This document shows, one piece after another, positions 1 through 7,532 of a stretch of 64,000 nt of DNA (positions are counted from its first letter, which is position 1; each line of letters opens with the position of its first letter). Made by a program: the position numbers and the translations under genes. This DNA comes from Neolewinella aquimaris. GTDB lineage: Bacteria; Bacteroidota; Bacteroidia; Chitinophagales; Saprospiraceae. The stretch spans positions 682,001-746,000 of the forward strand of contig NZ_JACIFF010000001.1 in the NCBI RefSeq assembly GCF_014197245.1, given 5' to 3'. The notes beneath the pieces are model-generated. The model searched no databases. It was not told where the DNA came from and worked only from the letters and a program-made list of their open reading frames with translations.

Positions 1-1507
1 GGGCTTCCTCCTCTTCGCCGAGTTCCAGGCTGGCCTCCACGTAGTTAAGGACGACTTCCGTATAGCGGATAAAGGGCCAGGGAACGACCTGAGCGTTGGA
101 CTGGTTGTCCTTCAGTGCTGGATCCGGATCGATGAACTTGCGTACGTAATAGTGGGTACGGCTGCCGTTCCAGTTTTCGATCGGAGACTCGCGGGTATCG
201 ACCCCGTTGATGGTGCCGCCGTTGCCGTCGTCGTAGTAACCAGTCTGGATCTCATTATAGGGCTCGATTCCCACTACGTCAGCGGGCCGGGGCTTCCATC
301 CGGCGCCGTCGTACATCACGGTTGCGTAGAAGCGGGGATCGCGGTTCTCGAAGGGGGCGGAAGCCATCTCGCTGTCGCTCCAGTCGAAGGAGGAGCCGTC
401 CATCATTTCGTAGTCATCGACCAGCTGCTGAATGGGAGTGTTGCCCGCCCAGTTGTGGTAGCCGTTGGGGCCGTTGTTGATGCCGAAGTGAATGGGTCCC
501 AGTGGCCAGTTGCTTTCCTGGGTGTAGAGTGGGGTGGTGGTACGCTGAAGAATCAGCTCGACGGCCGCGGCGGCATCGCCTACCGAGCTGCCCCCACCCA
601 TGGAGAGCGAGATGTAGTTCTGCATGCCCTGTTCGGCGGAGACCGGTTCGGTCAGTCCCATCTTATAGCCCGTACCGGCATCGAGTGCTGCCTTGGCGGC
701 GTCGCGGGCGGCGGTCCAGCGGGCGGTGCGATCCCCTCCGGTGTAGGCCAGCAAATCTATATTGCCGTAGCCGGCGATGGTGGAAGACTTCGCCTCGAAA
801 GAGGCGGCGTCGTGCATGTCGCTGGCGGCGTAGAGTAGGATGCGCGACTTGAGCGCCTGTGCGGCCAGCCGTGAGGTACGGCCCGGTGTCTCCGGTTTGC
901 CCTCCAGCATGGCGGCGGCCTTATCGAGGTCCTCGACGATGAAGTTTACCGTTTCTTCCCAGCTGGATCGGGCAATGGTGTAGTCTTCGTTCAGTCCGTA
1001 GGGAGTCTTGATGAGCGGTACCCCGCCGTAGAAGCGAGCCAGCTGATGGTAGTAGTAGGCACGTAGGAAGTGGGCCTCCCCGAGCAGGCGGTCGCGGAGC
1101 TCGTCGTTGTCGAAGGTCGAGGTAGGAAGTTCCTGAATGGCAATGTTTGCCTGGCGAATAGCCAGGTACATGACGTCCCAGCGGTAGGTCGGGCTCATCC
1201 AGCCGGTGTTGGCGGGTGATTCGGTGCCCTCGGTAAAGGTATTGATGTTGCGACCCGCGTGGGTGAACATGGCCTCGTCCGTGATGGATGCGAGCATCTG
1301 CTCTTCAAAACCGCCGTAGCCGAGAAAGGAGTAGACGTTGTAGATGAACGCTTCGGAAAGCGGACCGTCGGCCCAGGTTGCATCGCTGGAAATACTATCC
1401 AGGGGTTCGGTGTTCAGAAAATCCGTATCGCAGGCGGAGATCAGTAGGACGGCAAAGATCCCAACCGTCGACAGCAGGCGGTAGCCGGCGTTTTTTATAG
1501 TATTCAT
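1..1507 (-). CDS. susD: SusD/RagB-family glycan-binding lipoprotein, C-terminus cut by window edge
   Basis: The minus-strand frame is open from the ATG at 1507 to the left edge (about 502 codons). The N-terminus has a short lipoprotein signal with lipobox LISAC followed by DTDFLNTEPLD, typical of SusD. Further on are family-typical stretches such as GEAHFLRAYYYHQLARFYGG and, near the edge, FIRYTEVVLNYVEASLELGE, which belongs to the C-terminal RagB/SusD domain. SusD proteins sit on the outer membrane surface and bind glycan or peptide ligands as a lid for SusC. The gene follows the SusC gene by 20 bp on the same strand, so they are co-transcribed. Only the last few dozen residues should be missing. 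The substrate cannot be read from the sequence. Confidence 0.92.
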   Translation of the reverse strand, partial: MNTIKNAGYRLLSTVGIFAVLLISACDTDFLNTEPLDSISSDATWADGPLSEAFIYNVYSFLGYGGFEEQMLASITDEAMFTHAGRNINTFTEGTESPANTGWMSPTYRWDVMYLAIRQANIAIQELPTSTFDNDELRDRLLGEAHFLRAYYYHQLARFYGGVPLIKTPYGLNEDYTIARSSWEETVNFIVEDLDKAAAMLEGKPETPGRTSRLAAQALKSRILLYAASDMHDAASFEAKSSTIAGYGNIDLLAYTGGDRTARWTAARDAAKAALDAGTGYKMGLTEPVSAEQGMQNYISLSMGGGSSVGDAAAAVELILQRTTTPLYTQESNWPLGPIHFGINNGPNGYHNWAGNTPIQQLVDDYEMMDGSSFDWSDSEMASAPFENRDPRFYATVMYDGAGWKPRPADVVGIEPYNEIQTGYYDDGNGGTINGVDTRESPIENWNGSRTHYYVRKFIDPDPALKDNQSNAQVVPWPFIRYTEVVLNYVEASLELGEEEEA

Positions 1508-1527
1508 GATCGGTTGTGGTTGCATGA

Positions 1528-4500
1528 TTAGAGAGTAATATTGAAGCCTACGTTGATTACCCGGGTCTGGGGGTAATAGACGCCGCCGCTGTTGGTTGCT
1601 TCGGGATCGAAGAAATCGAGACTGTCGAAGGTGATCAGGTTGTACCCATTTACGTAAGCGCGAAGGCTGCGGATTGGCAGTTTGCCCACCAGATTCGTCG
1701 GCAGGGTATAACCGATCTCGGCATTCTTCAGGCGAACGTAGTTTTTGCTGAACAGCCAGTAGGTATTGTTGCCGTAGTTGCCGCCCGTGTAGTACGTGTC
1801 GCCGCGGCTGGCCAGGCGTGGATCGGTGCTGCTGGGGTTGTCGATGCTCCAGCGATTCTGGTAGCTGTACTTTAGGTAGTTGCCGATGTCGCCGGATTCG
1901 GTCTGTACCCGTAGCGACGAGCCCCTGGCACCCTGGAAGAGCATGGAAAGGTCAAAACCCTTGTAGCTGGCCGAAAGGTTGGCACCGAAGTTAAAGGTCG
2001 GCGTGCCGTTATCGTCGATCCGTACCCGGTCGTCGCCGTCGATGATGCCGTCACCGTTGATGTCTTTGAACTTCATGTCGCCCGGAAGCAACTGGCCGGT
2101 AACGGCGCTGTAATCCAGTTCGTTGTTGTTGATCTCCTGCTGGTCGCGGAATACACCGTCGGACTCATACACGAGGTAGGCGCCGATGGGCTTACCCTCC
2201 TGGAGCTGGTACTCGGGCGCACCGGGGATCTCACTCATGAACAGTACTTTGTTCTTAGCGTATCCGCCGTTGATGCCAAAGCGATACTTAAAGGCATTGC
2301 CGGCATTGCTGTTGTAGCCCAGGTTGTACTCGAAGCCCTTGTTCTCTACCTCGCCGGCATTGACGGGGGGGAGCAAGCTGTTGATGCCGGAAGAGGAGGG
2401 CGTGGAGCCGGTCTCCTGGATCAGAATCTGCGTCCGGAGGTTGCGGAAGTATTCCAGGGTCACATCCACCCGGTTGCCGAAGAGCACGGCATCGATACCG
2501 AAGTTCAGGTTGTTGGCCCGTTCCCAGGTGAAGCTGGGGTTGGCCAGCAGCTGTTCCTGCAGCGTGGTTTCTACCACCCCGTTGATGGGGTAGCTGCCGA
2601 AACCGTAGGTGGAAAGGAAGGCGTACTCCTGCAATTCATCAGGGTCCGCAACACCGTTTCCGTTGGAATCGAAAAATACCTGGTCGTTGCCCATCTGACC
2701 GTAGCTGGCGCGCAGTTTCAGCAAGTCGACGCCGGGAACGTTGAAGAAATCTTCACTGGTTACGTTCCATCCGGCAAGGATACCGGGGAAGAAACCGAAG
2801 CGATCCTGCTCCGGGAAAATGTAGGAACCGTCGTAGCGGAAGATGAATTCTACCAAGTACTTGTCCTGGTAGTCATACTGGGCGCGGCCGTAGTAACCCA
2901 GGCGGGCGCGGTTGTACCCGGAGCCTCCGGTGTCCTGGTTCAGCGATCCACCCGCGAACAGCTGGTCGACGGCGGTGGAGATGTAGTTTCTGCGGTAGGC
3001 AAAGTAGCCTTCACCCTCGTAGGTTTCGCGGGTTACGCCGACCATCAGTCCGAGGCTGTGTCCACTTCCGATCTCCGCGTCGTAATTAAGACGTGCCGAT
3101 AGGTTGGTGTTGAGGGTAGTGTTGTTGCCCTGTCGGAGGCGGGGGTCGGTGAAGTTCGAGCGGGTGGCTCCTTCCAGCAGCGGGGTTACGCCGTCGGCTT
3201 CGTAGCTGACGCGGTCCCAGTAGTAGAGTTTCCAGGGGGTCTGCCACCGCTTGTTGCTTTCGTTGCTGTGGTCGACCGCGGCCGATAGGTTCAGGGCCAG
3301 GCCTTCGATCCAGGGGTTGGTCAGGTTGATCGAACCGTTGGTCTGGATGTAGTCGGTCGGGTTATCCTGGTAGCCGGTCGCGTTGGTGGTGATGACGTAA
3401 GGGTTCTGACCGTTTTCGATGTCGGGACCGGGAAGGCCGTTGGGCCATACTTCGGGTTCGGTCGGACGACCGCGCATCAGCATCCGGAAGATGGAGCCGG
3501 CGCTTTCGGTGGGAAAACGGCGATCCTCACGGCGCACCATCATGCCGAGGCTGGTGGTGATGTAGTCGTTGATGTCGGCGTCGAGGTTAATGCGGAAGTT
3601 GTACTGCTTGTACTTCGTGGCCGTGTTCTTGTAGAAAGCGTCTTGGGTGGTATAGCCGAGGGAAGCCAGGTAGCGGAGATTTTCCGTGCCGCCGTTCACC
3701 TGCAGGTTGTGACGTCCCTGGGGAGCCCAGGTTTGGAAGGCATCGCCGAACCAGTCGGTATCGGGGTAACCCCAGGGGTCGCTGCCCTCGCCGTGTAGCC
3801 GGACCGCCTCGGGGCTATAGTTTGCGTTGAGTGTACCGACGCCGTCGGTGGGGGAGTCGTAGGTGCCGGTCGTCTGGATCGCCTCCCAGGCCGCGCCCCA
3901 TTCGTCGACGGGGATGCTCTGGTAGATCGGCAACTCATTCATGATGGTCGCGTACTCTACGGCGTTGGACATTTCGGGAACGGTGGTGGGCTGGGCCCAT
4001 CCCTGGTTGAAGTCGTAGGAGATGGTCGGCTTACCCGTGGTACCACGCTTAGTGGTAACGAGGATGGCCCCGTTGGCGGCACGGGCTCCGTAGATGGCGG
4101 CGGAAGCGTCCTTAAGTACGGAGATCGATTCGATGTCCTGAGGGTTCAGGCGGGAAAGTCCTCCTTCGCGGTCGGGTATTCCGTCGATTACGATGAGCGG
4201 GCTGCTGTTACCGAGGGTGTTCTGACCGCGAATGTTGATCTGAGCGTCGTCGGCTCCGGGTTCGCCACTGGTCTGGATGACCACCACACCCGGCAGGCGA
4301 CCGGCCAGCGATGCACCCAGGTTTACGGAGGGGGAGCGTTCGAGGGCCCCGCCTTCCAGCGCGACGACGGCTCCCGTAACCGTGGCCTTTTTCTGTTTAC
4401 CGTAGGCGACCACGACTACTTCATCCAGCAACTCGCCACTGGCCAGCCCCATGGAGATGTTGTCGTTCATTCCTACCTGCACCTCACGGGTAGCATAGCC

Positions 4501-4740
4501 GGTGTAGGAGATGACCAGCGTCTCGTTGTCGGCCGCTTCGATCGTGTAGTTGCCGTCGAAATCGGTCACCGTACCGCGGGTGGTGCCCTTAACGAGGATA
4601 CTGGCTCCGATGAGTGGGTCACCGCTGCTTTCATCCGTCAGCGTACCGGAAATGGTCCGGGTTTGGGCGGTGACCGCCAGGGAGATCAGGAATATCGCGG
4701 CCGTAAGGATGCCACGAATAAGAAAGTTGAATTGCTTCAT
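1528..4740 (-). CDS. susC: SusC/RagA-family TonB-dependent outer membrane transporter
   Basis: The 1070-residue protein has a signal peptide (residues 1-25, ending VTAQ). A CarboxypepD_reg-like domain follows at about 28-115 (GTLTDESSGDPLIGASILVKG). Next come the SusC-type motif LDEVVVVAYGKQKKATVTGA, a plug domain at about 120-240 (LAGRLPGVVV, ISVLKDASAAIYGARAANGA) and a long beta-barrel ending in VINVGFNITL with a terminal hydrophobic residue. The length matches the family. With the SusD gene just downstream it forms an outer membrane oligosaccharide importer driven by TonB/ExbBD. The start at 4740 is chosen because the signal peptide begins there. Regulation by the hybrid sensor at 7533 is plausible from proximity only. 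Confidence 0.96.
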   Translation of the reverse strand: MKQFNFLIRGILTAAIFLISLAVTAQTRTISGTLTDESSGDPLIGASILVKGTTRGTVTDFDGNYTIEAADNETLVISYTGYATREVQVGMNDNISMGLASGELLDEVVVVAYGKQKKATVTGAVVALEGGALERSPSVNLGASLAGRLPGVVVIQTSGEPGADDAQINIRGQNTLGNSSPLIVIDGIPDREGGLSRLNPQDIESISVLKDASAAIYGARAANGAILVTTKRGTTGKPTISYDFNQGWAQPTTVPEMSNAVEYATIMNELPIYQSIPVDEWGAAWEAIQTTGTYDSPTDGVGTLNANYSPEAVRLHGEGSDPWGYPDTDWFGDAFQTWAPQGRHNLQVNGGTENLRYLASLGYTTQDAFYKNTATKYKQYNFRINLDADINDYITTSLGMMVRREDRRFPTESAGSIFRMLMRGRPTEPEVWPNGLPGPDIENGQNPYVITTNATGYQDNPTDYIQTNGSINLTNPWIEGLALNLSAAVDHSNESNKRWQTPWKLYYWDRVSYEADGVTPLLEGATRSNFTDPRLRQGNNTTLNTNLSARLNYDAEIGSGHSLGLMVGVTRETYEGEGYFAYRRNYISTAVDQLFAGGSLNQDTGGSGYNRARLGYYGRAQYDYQDKYLVEFIFRYDGSYIFPEQDRFGFFPGILAGWNVTSEDFFNVPGVDLLKLRASYGQMGNDQVFFDSNGNGVADPDELQEYAFLSTYGFGSYPINGVVETTLQEQLLANPSFTWERANNLNFGIDAVLFGNRVDVTLEYFRNLRTQILIQETGSTPSSSGINSLLPPVNAGEVENKGFEYNLGYNSNAGNAFKYRFGINGGYAKNKVLFMSEIPGAPEYQLQEGKPIGAYLVYESDGVFRDQQEINNNELDYSAVTGQLLPGDMKFKDINGDGIIDGDDRVRIDDNGTPTFNFGANLSASYKGFDLSMLFQGARGSSLRVQTESGDIGNYLKYSYQNRWSIDNPSSTDPRLASRGDTYYTGGNYGNNTYWLFSKNYVRLKNAEIGYTLPTNLVGKLPIRSLRAYVNGYNLITFDSLDFFDPEATNSGGVYYPQTRVINVGFNITL

Positions 4741-5048
4741 TACCTAGGAGTGTTAAATGATCGACCTTAAGCCCGAGCGCCGCCGGGAAGCGGACATTCG
4801 GGAAGTGTAAGTTGTAGGCTTTTACTTGGTTGGCCAGGTAACGTCGGCCGGGGGTTAAATCAGGACAAACGGAACTTCACGGTATGTAAAGATACGATTA
4901 CACAAATAAACGACAAGTTGTCAATAACTACGCAACACAATCGCCATAAATGAGGGTTTCACGAAAATATGTGTAAAAATCACACTAACTACCGTGATAT
5001 TTTACTCATCCTAAATTTTCTTTATTTGAAATTATGGCTATTTCCGTC
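4741..5048 (-). promoter_or_regulatory. Leader/promoter region of susCD
   Basis: This 308-bp AT-rich gap lies between the carboxypeptidase stop and the susC start. On the minus strand a TATCTTTA (4887-4894) preceded 19 bp upstream by CTTG (4914-4917) resembles the Bacteroidota promoter pattern TTTG-N19-TANNTTTG with one mismatch in each box. That would leave a 5' leader of roughly 140 bases before susC. No coding region is seen. The promoter is a pattern match by eye and not certain. Confidence 0.35.
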
Positions 5049-6518
5049 CTAGTCGATGAAGACAACTCTGCCGTTTGCTACCACGAACTCCAATTGCCCC
5101 GCCTCATCGTACACTAATAAATCGGTGGCGCCCCCGATAAATATGCTGCCGGACAAGCGCTCCCGACCGGAAAGTAAGCGCAGCCGGTCCGCCGACGGAT
5201 GGTGGGGTAGGGGAGCAGCCGACCGAACGGCCGTGTACCCCTGGGCGTACAACTCTCCGGGACTGAGGGTTGTGATGTGTTTGGAGGTCAATTCTCCCGG
5301 GTACTCCTTACCCACTTCAACCCGTTTACCGGCAAGATCGAGTCGGTTAAACGCGCCAAAGGTGTGCAGGTCGCCCAGGTCACTGATGTAGGCCCGACTG
5401 GTAAACTCGCGGTTGTCCGGTCCGACCGGGGTTTCCGACCGCCTCATTCCAACGTCCATTACGTACCGCTTGCCGCCCCGTTCGATGCCGACGTTCTCTA
5501 AAATCAGTTCGTGCATGCCGTTCGATTGGTTTTCGGGAATTTCCCAGTATTCCCCAACGGAATGGGTCTCGTAGCTCCCGGTGGCAATGCCGTGCAGCCC
5601 CGCGATGAGGCCGAGTAGGTTCAGGCGACGGATCTCCTGCTTTTCCGGATCACCCGGGTAGCCGCCCGATTCGATCAGGATGGTCCGGGTTCCCCACTTT
5701 TGCAGGTTGTCGCCAAAGGCGCGGGGCTCGAAGTCGTCGTTGTAGCGGCCGACCTGGTCGGGCACGTCCTTCTGCCACAGCGCGTTCATGAGGGCGATGA
5801 CCTGCGTAGCATCTTCCCGCTTGTCGTTCATCGATTTTTCCCAGTCGTAGGCCGGCGCTAGGATAGACAGAACGCACCCCTTTTCCGCAGGAAAGCCCGC
5901 CGAATAATAGATGCCCTGGTCGTGTAGGTTGAAGCCCCAATCCGCGTCCAGGCGATCCCGCTCGTTCTTGAGCAGTTGGGCTTCGGGACTGGTCAGGTGC
6001 AGCGCGTCGCGGTTCAGGTCGATGCCAAGTGCGTTGCGCCGGTCGAAGCGGGCTGCTCCGTCGGGATTCAGCATCGGCAGAAAGGTCAACTGCAGTTGGG
6101 TAGCAAACATTTGCCTCAATGTGTCAAGTCCGTCGCCCGATCCCCGTAACCAGTTGAACAAGTCGAAGAGGGCGGCGGTCGCGGTGGGCTCGTCGCCGTG
6201 CATTTGCGACCACAGGAGAACCGTCGTAGGCCCTTCTCCCCAACTGACGCGCCACAGCGGTCGGTCTTCCACCGATCGGCCGGGAACGTCCACGGTAAAC
6301 CCGGGGGAAAGCGCATCGATCAGTGGTTGGAGATCTTCCTGCTTGAACCTGCGCGTGGTAATCGTCGGTTCGCGGTAGCGATCGAGGGATGCGCGCACCT
6401 CCAACTCCGGGAATTCCGGTTCGGCCGGCCGTACCGGTACTTGCGCCCCGCAAGAAAGGGTGAATGCAACAAAGTGAACGAGCGCCAGAACGCGTAGCAT
6501 ACACAAGGGGTGGTACAT
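5049..6518 (-). CDS. M14-family zinc carboxypeptidase, predicted lipoprotein
   Basis: The protein has about 489 residues from the ATG at 6518. The N-terminus (LRVLALVHFVAFTLSCGAQ) is a lipoprotein signal with lipobox TLSC. Peptidase M14 landmarks are present: the zinc ligand pair in HGDEPTA (H107, E110), LNPDGAARFDRRNALGIDLN with the family NPDG and substrate-binding arginine region, a third ligand in FNLHDQ (H199) and a candidate catalytic glutamate in ILIESGGYPG (E283). A longer frame starts at a TTG at 6563, but the ATG at 6518 has AGCAGG just upstream and places the signal peptide correctly. It lies downstream of the DUF1080 gene on the same strand, probably in one operon. The C-terminal part (residues 330-489) is not a recognised catalytic region. 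Confidence 0.85.
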   Translation of the reverse strand: MYHPLCMLRVLALVHFVAFTLSCGAQVPVRPAEPEFPELEVRASLDRYREPTITTRRFKQEDLQPLIDALSPGFTVDVPGRSVEDRPLWRVSWGEGPTTVLLWSQMHGDEPTATAALFDLFNWLRGSGDGLDTLRQMFATQLQLTFLPMLNPDGAARFDRRNALGIDLNRDALHLTSPEAQLLKNERDRLDADWGFNLHDQGIYYSAGFPAEKGCVLSILAPAYDWEKSMNDKREDATQVIALMNALWQKDVPDQVGRYNDDFEPRAFGDNLQKWGTRTILIESGGYPGDPEKQEIRRLNLLGLIAGLHGIATGSYETHSVGEYWEIPENQSNGMHELILENVGIERGGKRYVMDVGMRRSETPVGPDNREFTSRAYISDLGDLHTFGAFNRLDLAGKRVEVGKEYPGELTSKHITTLSPGELYAQGYTAVRSAAPLPHHPSADRLRLLSGRERLSGSIFIGGATDLLVYDEAGQLEFVVANGRVVFID

Positions 6519-6575
6519 AGCCTGCTGTTTTATGGATTGCACGGGACCCGCGGCCCCGCCCAACTGTTAGTTTGG

Positions 6576-7397
6576 TTACTTGCTCAGGTCGAGCAGTTTG
6601 ATGTTGCGGAAATCGATGGGGTGACTTTCCGCCTGCAGGGCAATGTAGCCCTCGGTCAGGATTTCGCCCTCCCGCTTCACCCAATTTTGCCAAGAGTCGG
6701 TAAATCCGGCCTGCTCCCAGTGGTCCTGGCTTCCGCTGCGCCTGGTAAATCCGCCCCCGATCTGGGGTTGTTTGAAGCTGAGCACGGTGTCGCCCTCGAT
6801 CAAAAAGTGCATGGCTTCCCCTCCCAGCACGACGGCTTCGGCCTTCACCCAACCGTCGCCATTGTAGGTCCGTGAGGACGAGGAGATACAGTGACGGTAA
6901 TCGATGGTATCGCCCATTACGACCGCCGTTCCGGGGGTACATACGTTGCCGGTGGTGCGCGGGCCCTTGCCGAGTCCCCCCAGCAGCTGCAGCTCGACGG
7001 ATACCGGAAAGGTCTGACCGTAGTCGTTGCTTGCGGCACTCTGGCTGTGCAGCATGACCCCGCTGTTGCGCACGTTCCACTCCGCTCCGCCGGGAGTCTG
7101 CTCTCCGGTAAACCGGTACTCAAACTTCAGTTTATAGTGTGAATACGGTTGACGGTAGTACAGGTGTCCGTAGGCGTCGTCGAAGCTTTCGTAGTCGTCG
7201 TAGCTGATGCGAATCATGTCGTCCTCCACGCGGAACGTATTGCGAAAGTTGTCATTTAAGGGGCGGCCGGCTATCTTGATGTCCCAGCCGGTCAGGTCGG
7301 TCCCGTTGAAGAGCGGGATCCAGTCCTCGGCCGTGGGGCGCGTGACCGTGCAGGCTAGCAGGAGAGCAGTGACGAATAACAGGGTAAGCTGGCGCAT
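6576..7397 (-). CDS. DUF1080 (3-keto-disaccharide hydrolase-like) lipoprotein
   Basis: The protein has 273 residues. It begins with the lipoprotein signal LTLLFVTALLLAC, then DWIPLFNGTDLTGWDIKI, the characteristic opening of DUF1080. The rest (YSHYKLKFEYRF, NSGVMLH, DGWVKAEAVVLGG, GYIALQAESHPIDFRNIKL) matches the concanavalin-like beta-sandwich of this family. Some members hydrolyse 3-keto-disaccharides; most are uncharacterised. It should be anchored in the periplasm or on the cell surface. It is the first gene of a minus-strand pair with the M14 carboxypeptidase and is divergent from the hybrid sensor. Nothing in it is broken. Confidence 0.9.
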   Translation of the reverse strand: MRQLTLLFVTALLLACTVTRPTAEDWIPLFNGTDLTGWDIKIAGRPLNDNFRNTFRVEDDMIRISYDDYESFDDAYGHLYYRQPYSHYKLKFEYRFTGEQTPGGAEWNVRNSGVMLHSQSAASNDYGQTFPVSVELQLLGGLGKGPRTTGNVCTPGTAVVMGDTIDYRHCISSSSRTYNGDGWVKAEAVVLGGEAMHFLIEGDTVLSFKQPQIGGGFTRRSGSQDHWEQAGFTDSWQNWVKREGEILTEGYIALQAESHPIDFRNIKLLDLSK

Positions 7398-7532
7398 AGA
7401 GGCAAGGTTTGGCGGGAACGCGGGTGCAATGACGTTAAATGCAGAGCCGCCGTACCGGGACCAAACCTACGACGTTGCAGTTATAATAGGTATAGCATAC
7501 GGCAAAGTATGTCAGGACACACTCGAGATTGA
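7398..7532. promoter_or_regulatory. Divergent intergenic region between DUF1080 gene and hybrid sensor
   Basis: This 135-bp gap separates two divergently transcribed genes and must hold promoters for both. It contains an AT-rich stretch around 7480-7500, but no convincing -33/-7 pair was found by eye. The location is suitable for control by the adjacent sensor. Confidence 0.4.

Noticed and set aside
152-852. Long plus-strand open frames at the left edge
   Set aside because: They are antisense shadows of the SusD gene, whose minus-strand frame is clearly coding but open at the edge.
6124-7080. 318-codon minus-strand frame across the M14 and DUF1080 genes
   Set aside because: It overlaps two well-supported genes in another frame and has shadow-like composition.
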